A stretch of 64,000 bases of DNA from Marisa cornuarietis (GCA_004794655.1 SMMW01000019.1:2516001-2580000), one strand, 5' to 3'; shown: positions 11,795-25,020, counted from the stretch's first letter. Notes: generated by a model not told the origin, from the sequence alone. Program-made: numbers and translations.

Positions 11795-12085
11795 TCCATC
11801 TGAAGATCGGTGTACGGTACTTATCTAAAAATTCTCTACTACTATGAGTATGTTTCTTCTGAAGATGATGTATAACTGCATCACCTTCATCTGAAATGCA
11901 GTCGGTTACCAGGCGTCTCACTCATCTGAAGATGCTGTACAACTGCAACTCCTTCATCTGATGGCAGTCGGTCACCGTGCATCTACCTCCTCTATAGATT
12001 CTGTGGCTACAAAATCATTTGTATATTCGGATTTTCCCTTATCTGAAGGCCATCTGTATCTGTGAGTATTCATCTAAAGATGTTT
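11795..12085. repeat. degenerate tandem repeat, roughly 70-bp period
   Basis: Recurring CATCTGAAGATG-type blocks (near 11798, 11857, 11929, 12070) and GCAGTCGGTYACC blocks (near 11900 and 11967) show an old, decayed tandem array. Confidence 0.6.
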
Positions 12086-13775
12086 TATAATATCTGTCAG
12101 CGTCACCAGCAAGTAGTTGCCAGTGGCAAAAATCTGTGTCTTTCATATAAAAGTTGAGCGCACAAAGGTACTGAGTCTTGTCTGCACAAATATTCAACGA
12201 ACAATAAAACATGCCTTTCCAGATTTTATAAAAGTTGAGAACTACATAAGCTCCTGTTCCATATGACACACCCGCGGAAGAAATGTGTCAGGCGGAACAA
12301 TGGATACCTCTGTGTCTTCCTTTATTTTATTCCAGCACCAAGACTTCCGTTAGTTCATTCCGACAGGTGCAAGATCAGAAATAATGGCATACAGGTTCTC
12401 ATTTCCTCCAGCACGAACTTATTTTTAAATATATATATATATATATGAAGACAAATACAAGTAATTAATAGAAACTGACTATTGAACAAACAAATAAGTA
12501 AACAAATGAACTTTTGTAGACATATTATTACAGGAAGCTTCAATTCATCGTACTCCAGAACAACCTAATTTTATTAGTATATAAATATATATTTATAAAA
12601 ACAAATACAACAGAAACTGACTATTGAACAAACATATAAATCAGCAAACAAACAAACGCACGTATAATTAGTAGCAAAATGACTATCCTCTCAGAGGATG
12701 TGACCAGCTTTGCGAAAGCTCTTGAAGTGTGCAGCCAGACTTAGCAAGTCCTTATCATCTGCGTCCAACATTAACAACAGAAGCCTGCGGATGCGCTATG
12801 AAGCTCCTGTATCTGTGCATCCATAGCAGGACAGTCTTGCTCTGTGTGTGTGTGTGTGTGTGTGTGCGTGCGTGCTAGCGGTGTGCACCACTATATGCAC
12901 ATGCGTTCAAGCGTTCATTTGCTCGACCAGGAAGCGTCTTTCAAACACGGCAAAGGGTTCCGTCTGAAAGCAGACGGCGATGGGAGACGCCACGGGGAAG
13001 AACTGTCCCCAACGCACGTTGCTCTTCAGAGAAGAATGACAAGAGGTGGAGAACAATGAAAGTCGAGAGGTTCGCGAGACCTGCAGTGCCAGGAACCAGT
13101 ACCTCGCATCTCAGCTGAGAGGGCCGAGACCCCCACCCTCTCCTCACATCCCCCCCAGCCTCTCCTCACATCCTCCCATACCCCACCTCCCCACAAACAC
13201 ACCTCGGCCGGCCTTCGCTATAGGAATCGATAATATCACAAAGCAGAACCTGCTCCTGCGTGACGTAGCATGAGGCTAGAGTGCCCTCCCTTGGTTCTAC
13301 CTCCTTTCTCTCCCTTCCCCTCTTCTCCTCCCCCACAACACCCGCACTCCCAGCCCGTGAAGCTATTGGAGCCACACGTTTGATGGCGTAGGCATTCCGA
13401 GCACAACTCGCTTGTTGTATGAACTCGGCAAAAACGGATACTGTGCTTAGGAGGGGGTTTGAGTTCGAATGTGTGCAGGAAAAGGCTGGCGATAACGCCA
13501 AGAGGGGGTGATTCACCGTCTGTGAAGGCCTCAGTGCCGTGTTCATTCTGATATCTTCAACGTTTGTCGTTGGCTGGATGCAGTGAGGAAGCCGGGTGAG
13601 TGTGTGAGGGTGGAGAAGAGAGGGTGCCACCCTGGGTTGGTGCTGGGCCAATTAGAGGAGGTGTGGGAGCTGGGGGGTATGGGTTGGGGGGAGAGCTGCG
13701 AAGATGGATTGGTGGAGTTGAGACTGATGAAGAATGTTCTAGAAGGAACAACCAAAACCAGGACAATAAGGACAT
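12086..13775. other. intergenic with small microsatellites
   Basis: Contains an (AT)n run at about 12428-12446, a (TG)n run at about 12844-12868, and a C-rich stretch at 13130-13200. No supported gene. Confidence 0.5.
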
Positions 13776-13890
13776 TAATAATAATGATAATAAAGTTCAT
13801 TTATATAGCGCCGTATCCAGCCTTATGAGCAAACTCATGGCGCTTTACAAACAATAAACATTATAAAAAATAATAATGATAGGGAGAAAA
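13776..13890. repeat. dispersed repeat with the TATAGCGC...GGCGCTTTACA signature
   Basis: A TAATAATGATAATAA lead is followed by TTTATATAGCGCC and, about 35 bp on, GGCGCTTTACAAACAATA. The two blocks form an imperfect inverted repeat. This motif pair is a familiar dispersed repeat in marine invertebrate and fish genomes (general knowledge). A more decayed relative may lie at about 57513-57550. Confidence 0.6.
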
Positions 13891-14809
13891 TGAAGAAGGC
13901 AACCAAAACGACAAGAACGAAAAGGATATAAAGCTTGGAATGGGAAAAAGTGAGGTGCTATCTGATAAACAACTGACTGAACACAGTACTCACTTTATCC
14001 AACAAGTTTATGAAATTAAAATAAATACATAAATTATGGCAAAACAATTCTGTAAAGAGAAGAAAACGGACGACCAGGGTTGTCTGTGCAGCCTGGTTAC
14101 ACGTTTCACCATCCAAGTTTTATACTTTAGACCTGCAATTGTTTATATCATCGGGGAAGTCACTAGAAAGAACAGATCAAGAATTCTTAGGATGAATCTT
14201 TTCGTAGGTCAAACGAGCTGCAGCAAGTTTTTGCTGCCTCGAGACCTCAAGCAGTTTTGCTACACAAGGTTCCCTCTCGCCGTCCACGTGCACAAACAAG
14301 AAACTGGACAAGAAAATAGCGCCGTCGTCGAAGAAAGGACTGTTATTCAATTGAAACCGCAGCGATGAAAGAAAATGCCACGATCACAAAACACAGTTCA
14401 GCACATTCAGAGGACCACAACAGATGGACTTCAAAATCAAAATTAACTCAGAAAAATCTCAAAATCCAAAGAAATCCAAAGAGCTAGTCCCCACAAGTCG
14501 GTAAAGTGAAGGGACATCGCTCTTGCCTTTCTCTTTCTCTTTTTTCTTCTAGATTTGCTTACAATTTAAACTAATCATCATGTGCTGTAAACACACGCGT
14601 GCCTGATTCGTGGCCTTGCTAAACAATAGAGTGTTTTGTTCGGACAGTTGTTGATCAGCTCAGCTGTCAGACGCACTAGCAAAGCATCGCACTCTCTTGT
14701 TTTGTTTCGCGGTGTACCATTTTAGATTCCAATAGCTTTAGTTGTTTATCACATTTTCTTTATGTGCAAAGAGCATTTTTAATGGAAACCAGCACTTTAC
14801 AAGAAAATG
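13891..14809. other. intergenic, nothing recognised
   Basis: A plus-strand frame of about 110 codons at 14036-14368 has no recognisable domain and is treated as chance. Confidence 0.4.

Positions 14810-14873
<64 letters not shown>
14810..14873. repeat. (ATC)n microsatellite
   Basis: About 21 perfect ATC units followed by a T run. It produces artificial polyHis and polyIle frames. Confidence 0.97.
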
Positions 14874-17800
14874 TTTTTTTTTATGTTCGCCGTCCACGAA
14901 AGCTCAGTCATCGTCTGTATGTCTTTTGAGAAGTGAAAAAGATGGGGCAGATAACTGGATAACGAAGACAGTAGGGCATTATGAAAGAATAAACCCCGAA
15001 AGTTTGGCAAACACCTTCTAGACAAGACAACCAGACCCACGCATAGAAAAGAAGGTGATTGGGATAAGAAAGACACGTAAACAGATTTGTTGACACGGCT
15101 TTCAGACGTAGCGTGATGGCTTGTTAGCCAAACCTTCAGGCCTTTCTTAACTGTGCAAGCTCCCGTCAGTTTCGGGATGCCCCATCAGTCATACCAGAAT
15201 GTCGATCTGTTTGAATGACTCCAGGCTAGCGCATGGGATTTTAGTTCGTAAAATGTTTGTCCACCGACACTACGGCGTACGTTGTAACCGAAACGTCGCG
15301 AGACGCCATCTTGCTAAATGAAGATGAGCAGCAAATTATTATGAATCCGCCGTCCTGATGCTCCACATCATGATTTCTGATGACTTTAGGCAGTCTAGAT
15401 TTGTCGTAGATAAAACAGCAACAGTAAGCATATCCGAGAACATATTTTGGAGAAGTGAGCCTCCAAATGGCGTCTGATTACATCCTAACCCTTTAACCAT
15501 ACGATGTGTCTCTATATAGGCAAAACTACAATTGTCACTGGATAAGGATTGACTTCCAGGACATCTGCACGTACTGTAACACAGCTGGCTGACTGACTAT
15601 TCATTAGAAACAGGTTTATGATAAAAGCCCGTGTAACACAGATTCTTATATTTCATTGCTGCTTGAAAGTAAAATAACCTATACACAGCAAACAAGAATG
15701 CCCATCTCCTCAATGTGAAACGCAGTCAACTGTAAAAGATCTTTGCGGCGGTTCAGTGAGCACTTTTACCAGGAGAGGCCTTTTTAAGGGGCTCTTTTAA
15801 ACGGGCAAATGTCGTCGAGGATTTGACCACGTTTGGCAAAGTTTTATATGAAGTTCACAGGTGAGGAATGTTTCTGGCTCGAATGTTCAGGACATTGGAA
15901 CTTTGGTCAACGTGGTGAGCGAGTCCAGACTTGTTTGTCTATGCAATCAGGGCCGGAGTGAAATCTCTATCCCTACTGGTGTCACTGCTGTAACCCTGAA
16001 GAGGGAACTTGTTCGTGACAGTGAATTAAATAACTTGACAAGATAATAAATTTGACAAGAAAAATAGATATATTATTATTAAACTTCAACTGACTCTACC
16101 TTGATACTTGTTTGTTAAAGCCTGTAACACTCTTATTACCTGAAAATGCGGTCGTGACATTAGCTAAGTTCCCTCGGGTTCAAATTCGTAAGTGGAAAAC
16201 ATATTAAGCATAAAGCAGTTGCCATAACCAAAAACAAAAAAAAAACACGCGTAGCAAAATTAAGTCAGTGTTGTTGTCCCTGAACTCAGCTGCATTGTTT
16301 CCTGTGTATGAATGTGGAACCACTTCCGACTTGTGAAAGAAGAAAGAAAGGTAAGGCTGGCATGTGGTCCCATCCACCCTAGGGGTCAGCCCTGACCAGC
16401 CCCTTCCCCATCCACCAACGCTGCCTAGTTCACCTGATGGTAGAATCGGGCCTGAATGCGATAGAACATTAGGGTACCTCAAACGTTTGAGGCTTCGGCA
16501 CTTTGCCAAACATCCGACTATGACAACTAACCCTAAACGTGGCAAGTAAGTGACAACGATCGTCATATAAAAATGCTCACATATTTACACTTTTTTTCCC
16601 TGTAGCCAGCACAGCTCGGTGCTACGCGCACAAGCACCACAGTGGCACAGACACGTCACAAAATATTCTGTCGCTAGTCCGCCACAGCAAACTTCGGGAA
16701 GCCAAATGAAGTAAAACAGTTGGTCGAATTAGGGCCATTTAACAAAACGTAAAACATAAGTACGCACACTCTTTCTTATTTTCTCTCTCTACCTCTACCT
16801 CTCACCTTCTCACTCTCTCTCCTCTCTGTTCTCTATTCTCTCTCTCTCTTGCTACATCGTTTTTTCCCCCTTCGATTTTTACCTTTGCCGCCAGCCTTTC
16901 CGCTACATGGATTTGCACCTGCCGATTGACTCTACAGAAAGTGTTATCCACCTCGACACTCTATCAGTAGGCAAGGAAGGTGAGGACTGTGGTTTTGTTG
17001 TGACTAGCCGTCTTGCGATCCGAGACCTTTCGAAAGAAATCAATGAGAAAAAAAACTCCATTTTGAAAGGACAAATTTCATCTTCTTGAAGTTTGAATAT
17101 TACACGTTCAAAGTTCATTTCTACTACCCCCCCCCCTTGGGGAGAAAAGGAAGAACGCTATGTGGCTTGCAGCTGGACACTAACCAAAATGTCTCCGACG
17201 GCAGGTCCGAACTTCAAGGAGAGAATGTGATGGAGCGAGAGAAGAGAAGATAGTAAAGGAGAGATCGATACAAACATATAAAGGTTTTCTCTGGGCGCTT
17301 GTACCAAGACTGTTGTCATGTCACACAGTTTGCATCGTTAAGGTCGTTCGAGGACGACTGCTCCGCAGATGGATACAATGAGAGGGACAGGTAGAAAAGC
17401 CCGAGGGATGGTACATCGCATTGCTCACCTTGCCAGCAGGTATCAGGTGCGTGCTCTACTCACCTGTGGCGAGACATACATAAATGAGTGTCACCTAGCT
17501 CATAAAAATGATCAGATTACCACAGCTAGCCATGCGTGTCACATACGCTGTGTTAGTTTTTCATCTTCCTTCTCAATTGTGATTGTAACTGAACACTAGG
17601 GAAGATAGCCGGTAAGGAATTACTTTTACGATAGCTAGCTAAAGGGACAGTTTGTGGTCAAATCTGATTACAATCTCTTTAATTTTGAGTGTGAGAAGAA
17701 TAAATGGCTTGAATTTTGGACACATCCTTGTTTAAGGTTTATATGGTTTGTGATATCTGATTGCGTTGCATTAGGTAAATGTGAAGAACCTATTGGACGT

Positions 17801-18234
17801 GGAGGGAATAGAAGAGTGGACGGAGAGGGGAATGGAGGAGGGTAGGTAAGTGGCTCGCCGTGTTCAGGGCTCGGCTCGAACCTTGCATACTGAGACGTAA
17901 AGCACAGACAGAAAATGAGTTATCCCACTTCCCACAGTCACTGCTCTTGAATTATTCCTTGTGCATTATTTGTTATCTCAAATTTCAGCGCTACCTCCCC
18001 GCACCCTGACTCCCCACTCTCATCCTAGCTCCAGCCTCCAGTCACTGAACCCACTAGAAGAAGACTGGGAAGCTTCTGATGTTTTATCGTCTGCCAGCTG
18101 CAAGATGGCTTCCATGGACGTTCAGACTTTCGCCATCCAGAAAAGAGAATACTCAAGACGAGAGTTTTTGGAAGGATCAAGACCCGATTTTTGGCCTGCG
18201 CTGCTCAGAATTATCACGACTGTTGTTGTTGCTA
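14874..18234. other. intergenic, nothing recognised
   Basis: Mostly unique AT-rich sequence with a CT-rich patch near 16780-16850 and a poly-C run near 17127. No reading frame here looks like a real protein. Confidence 0.5.
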
Positions 18235-18235
18235 C

Positions 18236-18315
<80 letters not shown>

Positions 18316-18316
18316 T
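18235..18316. repeat. (GAT)n microsatellite
   Basis: About 27 perfect GAT units. Same motif as at 14810, 40596 and 55096, in varying orientation. Confidence 0.97.
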
Positions 18317-18613
18317 GGTATTGTTTTAGAAAGCGTACGTTTGATAATGTTAGTGGTATGTCTCACGTGCGAGCAGCACAGAGAGTTCGTGCGTGTGTTT
18401 ATTTATGTATGTGTGCGCGCTTTCCCGTCTGCCGCTTATCTTCAGCACTGCAGGGATGCGGTTGGATGTTTGTCCCTTGTGTTCAGTGCTGTTTACCCAT
18501 AATTACAGTGGCGTGTGAAGATACTCGGCTTTATGGGGGGAAATAATTCTATGCTGACAGTGAACGACGTTCGCAATCGCACATTACGGGAAAAATAGGG
18601 TGGGTGAGTGCAG

Positions 18614-18614
<1 letters not shown>

Positions 18615-18669
<55 letters not shown>
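18615..18669. repeat. (CA)n microsatellite
   Basis: About 27 perfect CA units. Confidence 0.97.
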
Positions 18670-18673
<4 letters not shown>

Positions 18674-19810
18674 ACACGGTGATAGCATCACAACATTTGT
18701 TGCTTTCAGTGTTAAACGAAAAAGCAACTCTTAACAAGAAACAAAACTCATTGCAAAATGACTCATCGGGTTATCGCAATCACAAGACATTATATTCAGA
18801 ATAAGATAAACTTTATAACTCAAGGTTTGCAAGTAAGTATGCCAACCCACCCACCCACCCACCGCTGCGTCTGTTTTGATTAATGTCTTTGTTTTGTGAT
18901 GGTGTTTCTTTTTCTTTGCTTTAGACTGAGGTCTAGGTGTAAAAAAGCATAACTTCGTAAATAAAGATTTGTCACTTGTCACTTGTCACTTCTCTCTCTC
19001 GGCTTCTCTACCTTTTTGTACTTACTGAAGAATCAAATCTCAAGCAATGTGCCCGGAGGCGGGGAGGCAAATATTGTTGCCCTTTCAGTATCATTTTTTG
19101 AGGGGCCGGCTGGCGGGTGTCGCTCTTTCTTCCCTTCCTCCCCGGTTCCTACGTCACTAAATTATACAGGGCTTCCACTTGGTCGCTAAGAAACTATAAA
19201 CCGGCTGATGTAATCAAAAACAACAAAGATACCAACAAAAACCTATCATCTGACGGAAAACGAGTCGTTCAACGGTGTTTATAAACGTAATGCAATAGAG
19301 TACTGATTGTGAAACTGTCTGAAGGCCTCTTCCAAACATCATTACTTTTGTAAATTTCCTTCTATCGTTTTATCGAATGTTTAGTATCCTGTTCGTTTTT
19401 CACTGAGCGCAGTCCTCCAAAATTCAGTTATCAAGGTAAGTACTTCAGTGCGAGAAAGAAAAAAAAATGATTGGACGAACCTGATGATGTTCTTCATGAC
19501 AGCATCATAGCTGCCAGTGCACTCTTCGAGGACTGGGTCGTGATCTGGATAGATAATAAACTGAAACTGTTATAGGACCTTTTTTTTAAATGTCATAAAC
19601 TTGCTTCAGATCTGAAAACTTAAAACCTTCTGATGCAATATTTCACGTGGGACTGACGTGAGCGATAAGCGGTGATTTGAAAACAAAGATAAACAAGTCA
19701 AGTACGTAGCGGCTGTCGATGTCCTTCAACTCCCTCCCTCCCATCCACTCCCCAAACCATCCTCCTTAAAACGACTATTCGGCTTGAAAACGGCCCTTGG
19801 TCTGTCTTAA

Positions 19811-19853
<43 letters not shown>

Positions 19854-20483
19854 CACACACCACCACCACCACTAAGAACAACAACAACAACATCTACCAG
19901 GTGCAAAGTTCGCGTTCGAATCCACGTATGCATTTGAAAGGGTGTGCGTAAGAAAACCCGTATAGACAAGCACGCACACAAACACATGCAGACCGATGGA
20001 CATAGAATCAAACAGACGCTGAGAGACGGACACACCCACACAATTCATGACCGCAATTGAGCCGCAGGATTCTTCTCGATAAAACGGACGAAACAACTGG
20101 GTCAAGGACCAGAAGCTAACAATGAAACGATCTGCTCTTTGTGATCATCGAAGATGCAATTAATCGTCCTAAGTTAATCATAATTATAATCCCCAACAGT
20201 GTCTTTACGCGTGCATCGGTAAAAAGCAGCCATGAAAACTGCTTTGATATGATGATGCTCATCGGACATTTTATTAGATATTTGTTGCTTGCAAAAGCAG
20301 ATAAACAAAGTTGTTTCAAACTTGGGTTTCGGCTGCTGAGCTGCAGGATCTAGCATCACAGTGTCGGATATACTCTCGTGCAACGGAAAAAGAAGCCATT
20401 GACCCCGGAGCCACATGTCAGGTCAGACTTTGTTAGTGGCAAAATCTCCGTCCTATGACTAACAGCATCCATATCTTATATGT
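18670..20483. other. intergenic with (CA)n/(AT)n near 19812-19862
   Basis: Holds a (CCCA)n run near 18845-18860, a compound CA/TA microsatellite at 19812-19862 and otherwise nothing that I can assign. Confidence 0.5.
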
Positions 20484-20735
20484 TCATTCAACGGCTTTCT
20501 TAACCCTCTTAATGGTAGACCTGGCAACATGTTGAGGCCTAACTCTGTGCCAAAGTGACATCCTGTTTTCGATCATTCTACGCATAGTCATCTTCGTAGG
20601 CATGTATCTCGAGAAAGCAAAGGGGGCGAGGGGTATCCATCCAAACCATCGGAAATAGTAAATTGCACTAATCGTTAGCCAGTCATAAAAAACTGTGCAC
20701 CCCCACAAGTCATTTAAAGGTCTGCGGAAATGCAT
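20484..20735 (-). CDS. possible short coding segment, unidentified (doubtful)
   Basis: An 83-codon minus-strand frame that reads more like protein than its neighbours. It has an aromatic-rich hydrophobic centre (about residues 17-42, containing YYFRWFGWIPLAPFAF) followed by a basic tail rich in Arg, Lys and Met. That pattern would suit the last membrane segment and cytoplasmic tail of a transporter-like protein, or an exon remnant. No partner exon was found and the frame may be chance. I do not recognise it. Confidence 0.15.
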   Translation of the reverse strand: MHFRRPLNDLWGCTVFYDWLTISAIYYFRWFGWIPLAPFAFSRYMPTKMTMRRMIENRMSLWHRVRPQHVARSTIKRVKKAVE

Positions 20736-21015
20736 TTGTTATCACTGTGCTGAACTTAATTAGTTCCATTTATCAAACTGTAAGTGAATAAAACTCTTCC
20801 GTCCGTGATTTTCGCGCCTGCAGAGATGTAATTAATCTCCATGGATGCGCCTAATTAGCATACGGTCTCAGCTATCCAATGACAACATGCGAAAAGTACT
20901 TAGCGAAAGTGTTGACAGTAATACCCAGTTAGATTATAAAATTAAACTCATCTTCTGACACGTTAAGAAAAAATTAAAGAACATAGCGCTGTTAAAAGAT
21001 TATTGCCAAAATGCG

Positions 21016-21037
21016 TTGTGTGTGTGTTTTGTGTGTG

Positions 21038-21093
<56 letters not shown>
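21016..21093. repeat. (TG)n microsatellite with TTTT interruptions
   Basis: Two short interrupted TG blocks precede an uninterrupted run of more than 25 TG units. Confidence 0.97.
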
Positions 21094-21097
<4 letters not shown>

Positions 21098-23149
21098 CCC
21101 ATTTTATTTAGAAAATATCAGGTGGACGGACCTTTATTCTCTTCTGAATAGCATAGGCTAACGGGATGTTCACTGCTGGGAAAATCTACTTAAGGGGCAT
21201 CGCGTGATATGAAGTCTTCGTCTCTTTCCCAAAACCAAAGTAAGGGCTGTGATGATCGGAGGGTTGTATCTCGCAACTGGAAAATAATGTTTTTCTCAGA
21301 TTCTAAGAATCACTTTCTTATAACGAAGTAAACTCACACTGAAACATAATACTGCATTTGTATCAGCGTTTAAATGTTGCAGTACCGTGTTTTAAAAAAA
21401 AAAGTCTTTAGAAATCAAGGGTAAGGAGTATCAATGAAGGGAGACTCCTTTACGGAGCTGATAGTTACTTTCGTCTGTATCGCCTTCCAAGATTGCAGCT
21501 ATAACACTCGCCTTGGTCTCGTTAAACTAAATGTGTAGTTAGTTTACACCCGATACACAAAGCCTCGCCGTCTACTTCAAAACGGTTCCGCTTGAGTGGC
21601 ACTTTACAAGTGTTCCACGGGGACGATGATATCGACAATCAGAAGAGAACAATGCCACTAAAGTCTTATCACGCATGAACACCATCGCGTGCGTCGATGC
21701 GCGGTTTGACGGCGTCTTTGATGTGGCCACGAGAGGTTTATTCACGGCTGACCCGGACAGCGGGGATGCTTTGTGATGGAGGAGGAAACTGCAGGAGGAT
21801 CTAAATGTTTTACTTTTACTTATGACCGACATATTTGGTGGACGGTCGATTTTGGTAATTATTAAAAAAAAAACCCAGTCTTTTCCTCTTTTGGACCCCG
21901 TTACGCTCGGTCGAGTAGTTCAAGAAAAGAGGCTTTCACTGGTGGGTAACAACACCCACGCACATACTCATGCAATCACGCGTTCCAGCTTTAAAGTAAG
22001 CAAAATATATTTTAACAGGATCCTAGTCTGATGGGAATACTTATGGCAACATAGTAGTGATGCTTACACAACAGAGTTCAGTTTTACGAACATCATGATT
22101 TCAGGCGAAACTGGGTCCTGACCTCAAATACCCGAAACTGATAGACGATCTTTGACGTCAGTCCCTAAACAAAAACCTCTCCAAGCTATAAACTGAGCAT
22201 CTGACCTGTTATTATGTATTGTCTATGGCAACAACAAGACAACGGGTAGAAAGATTTAAAAATAACCGCGGGATCATCCACCAGCAAGTGTGCATCAAGT
22301 GGAGCAACGTCATCACCAAGGGTTTTAAAGCATCGTTCTTCAGCGCACCAATACCTAAAGATAGTGTATTACTAAGCATACTCAGACAGGTGACGAAATC
22401 TTATTCATGAAACAAAGGTAAGTCGTTGTCCCGGATAAATCAAGGGCAAGCCTCGTGTCTCCGCAGTTGTAAAGCGGCGTCAAGACTACACGGATGTTGC
22501 TTTGCCCCTGGGACCACAGTTATAAATCAGTGTTAAAGACGCACTTGGGTAAAGTAACATAAAGCAATATCTGCAGGGTCTGGACGGTGCATCGTAAGTG
22601 CGGAAAAAAGATGTTTTACTTGATTTTTTTTTCTCATTTTCCCCATGGGGGTAACGACTTACCCTCGCTTCACGATGACAACTACACCGGATCGCGCATA
22701 ATTTTCTCGTCGTCTATTAATCGTTGATCGGATCTGAAACTGCTGCTAACGTAGCGTTTAGTAAGCAGGGGAAGGACTCAAAAAGAAGGACATTTTACTA
22801 AGTTAGTACTTTTCTCATAGTTAATTTTAATGGCATATTCAAAGTAAAATATTAATAGAATTTTAAGCATTGGAGTGGTGGATGGGTTCCACTACAGCTA
22901 CTTTCTCTGTTACATAGGATTCTGGTGGGTGGACATTAGGTACCCATTCTTAGGGTTAGTGACCATCCTCCCGCTACCTCTTACTTTCCTCGATCTCGAC
23001 TAGTGCTGGGTAGATGTCAGATATTTGTTGCTGCTGTGTGGACTGGGCAGGTTAACAGCGATCTTCTGCGAGACAGTGGAGCACAGTAACCATCAGGCTA
23101 CAGACTTCCCTTTGGCCACGTCATGAGAAACGTACCTCAGTTACGTTTA
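21094..23149. other. intergenic, nothing recognised
   Basis: Unique AT-rich sequence; only short chance frames. Confidence 0.5.
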
Positions 23150-23990
23150 ACAGACACGAGATTAAGAAGTGAGGCTGGGAATAGTGCCTTAGAGTTGACT
23201 TCAGTAGGTCTACACTCACTACTCAGTGAGTGAAGTTATGATTAGTGACTTTAGAGGCATTCTGGCTCACTTCTGAATGCAAGAAGTCATTACCTTGCGA
23301 TGGAATCTATGGTGTAAACAGAGACATATGTTGACCTTAGCAAGTCTGGTCACTAAGCCTTGAGAGTGAAACTAGGTATGGCGACATAAAGATTTCATAC
23401 TTGACTAACAAGAGAAAGTGGCATCAGCGACCTTTTATTTGGCGAGGTCTCAAGTCACTTCTGGGCAAGTAAAACTATATATATTGAAATCAGAGACTCT
23501 ATCTTTGACTTTTGAACATCTGAAGTGTCTAACTAGTCAGTGAAGTTAGGTATAGTGATATTAGAGACCGTATATTTGACTTTAGCAAGTCTGAAGTGAC
23601 TACATATGGCGTCAGATGCTGTTTGTGTTTTAAAGATTTAAGGTTATTTGACTTTTAGGTCTCAAATCCCTTTCTACCAAAGAAACCTAGTAACAGTGAC
23701 CAGGTATTCTTTCTCTACCTTCAAGACCTTTAAGACCATCTGAAGCAACCTAAGTTAGATAAGTTAATATCAAAGACTTTACATTTAACTTTCGAAGTTC
23801 GCAAGTCATTACCCCGTTAGTGAATCTAGGGATTATGTCATCAAAGACATAGTTTACCTTCGGAAAGTCTGTGGTCACCACACCTTGTAATGACACTAGA
23901 CAGATTATGGTCTGAGGTCATTAACAAGCGAACGACGTTAAGTATGGTTACATTAGTCACCTTTTACTTGACTTTAGCAATAAATCACTA
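23150..23990. repeat. ancient degenerate tandem array, about 70-bp period
   Basis: Blocks of the form AGTGAARYTAGGTATAGTGA recur near 23229, 23300, 23365, 23468, 23539, 23680, 23750, 23819 and 23890. They are followed by ATYAGAGAC and TTTGACTTTAGCAAGTCTGA blocks. Most gaps are 65-71 bp or about twice that. Copies share only part of their bases, so the array is old. Confidence 0.7.
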
Positions 23991-24245
23991 CGAAAGAAAA
24001 GTTCAGGATCCTGCACTTGTGCACCTCGCCTTTAGTGTCATCTTGCTCGTCTTCTGTTCGATCAGGACATTAGAATTACTACCTCCACAGACACCATGCA
24101 GACATCGATCTTTGTGTTTGTTTCACCTAAAGGCGCAGAACGGGTCACCATCTCGCGATGCACACCTCATAGTGTAATGCCCTCCTCCGTGTGGGTGGTA
24201 ATCAATATGGAGGGGACCTAGATCCTCAGGTGCAAAATATTCAGC

Positions 24246-24629
24246 TTTAAAGATCTAGTGGGAAGTAAGACTTTAAAGTACCGGGTAAAGATCACTACAG
24301 GATACCATTTTCCCAAATCTGGGTGAAAATTTCCCATTCTCATTCTATTCTCAAGACATTTCCTACAAAAGTCACCCTGAACTGAAAGAGGTCAAAATCG
24401 TGAGGTCACGCTTGTATGCAGACGCCTCATTAACTCATGGTTCTTCTCCATGTAAACGGAGCCATGCAGAGTCCTAATGTCTGTGTTTTTGACCTCGTTC
24501 AGCGCATGGTGGTTTGTAGGCGTGTGTCTAAAAAGAACGAAGGAAAAAATTCACCAAATTTGTGGGAAATAGTATCGAGCTGAGTTTGACCTAGTTAGGG
24601 AAAAAATCCACCTTACTAGATCTTTTACG
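24246..24629. mobile_element. fold-back (long imperfect inverted repeat) element
   Basis: The outer ends are a perfect 11-bp inverted repeat (AAAGATCTAGT at 24249-24259, ACTAGATCTTT at 24615-24625). Similarity continues inward through ATACCATTTTCCC against GGGAAATAGTAT and GAACTGAAAGAGGTCAAAA against TTTTTGACCTCGTTCAG, so the arms are close to 190 bp each with a centre near 24430. Part of the left arm matches the small element at 5.45 kb. It has no coding capacity; probably a non-autonomous DNA transposon. Confidence 0.6.
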
Positions 24630-24790
24630 AGAACTAGCTCAACAACAAAAAGTGTTCATATATGGTTAAGGTGAATCTCACGTAGTATTACCAAAACAGT
24701 GTTTTTAATTCCTGGATTCTTTCGGAAAGCCCTCTTAGTTAAAGCAGCATAAAACGGAAAGTCGAGGACAGTTAAAAAACAAACAAACTG

Positions 24791-25020
24791 GGAAGCGGAT
24801 AGCCGTTTGGTTAGAGCGCTGGCGTTCAAACTGAGAGGCAGGCTGGTTCGATACCCGAGCGGCTGGTGGCAATGGGTACCTGACTCCATAGAGGGTTGGG
24901 GAAGGTAAGGCAGCGAGGGAGAGGAAATGGGCACCGCCCTCACATAACACGGCCCCGAGAAAAGTGAGGTTTCTAACACCTCACCCCCCCCCCCAAAGAC
25001 CTGAAAAGGGTCGACCTTTT
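24791..25020 (+). mobile_element. tRNA-derived SINE, family A, copy 1
   Basis: The tRNA-like head has an A-box-like GTTTGGTTAGAGCGCTGG and a B box GGTTCGATACC. The body contains ATGGGTACCTGACTCCATAG, then GGGTTGGGGAAGGTAAGGCA, and GTGAGGTTTCTAACACCTCA before a poly-C. Shared with the copies at 26.0 kb and 31.8 kb. Confidence 0.75.

Noticed and set aside
18079..18546. Reading frames encoding polyAsp or polyMet
   Set aside because: They arise from translation of the (GAT)n microsatellite; the flanks have no protein character. The same applies to 14742-15021, 40223-40811 and 54953-55222.
24791..24860. True tRNA gene
   Set aside because: A and B boxes are present but the arms do not fold into a proper cloverleaf by eye and the sequence continues into a SINE body.
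24656..24979. 107-codon minus-strand frame
   Set aside because: It lies over the antisense of SINE copy 1 and is explained by that repeat.
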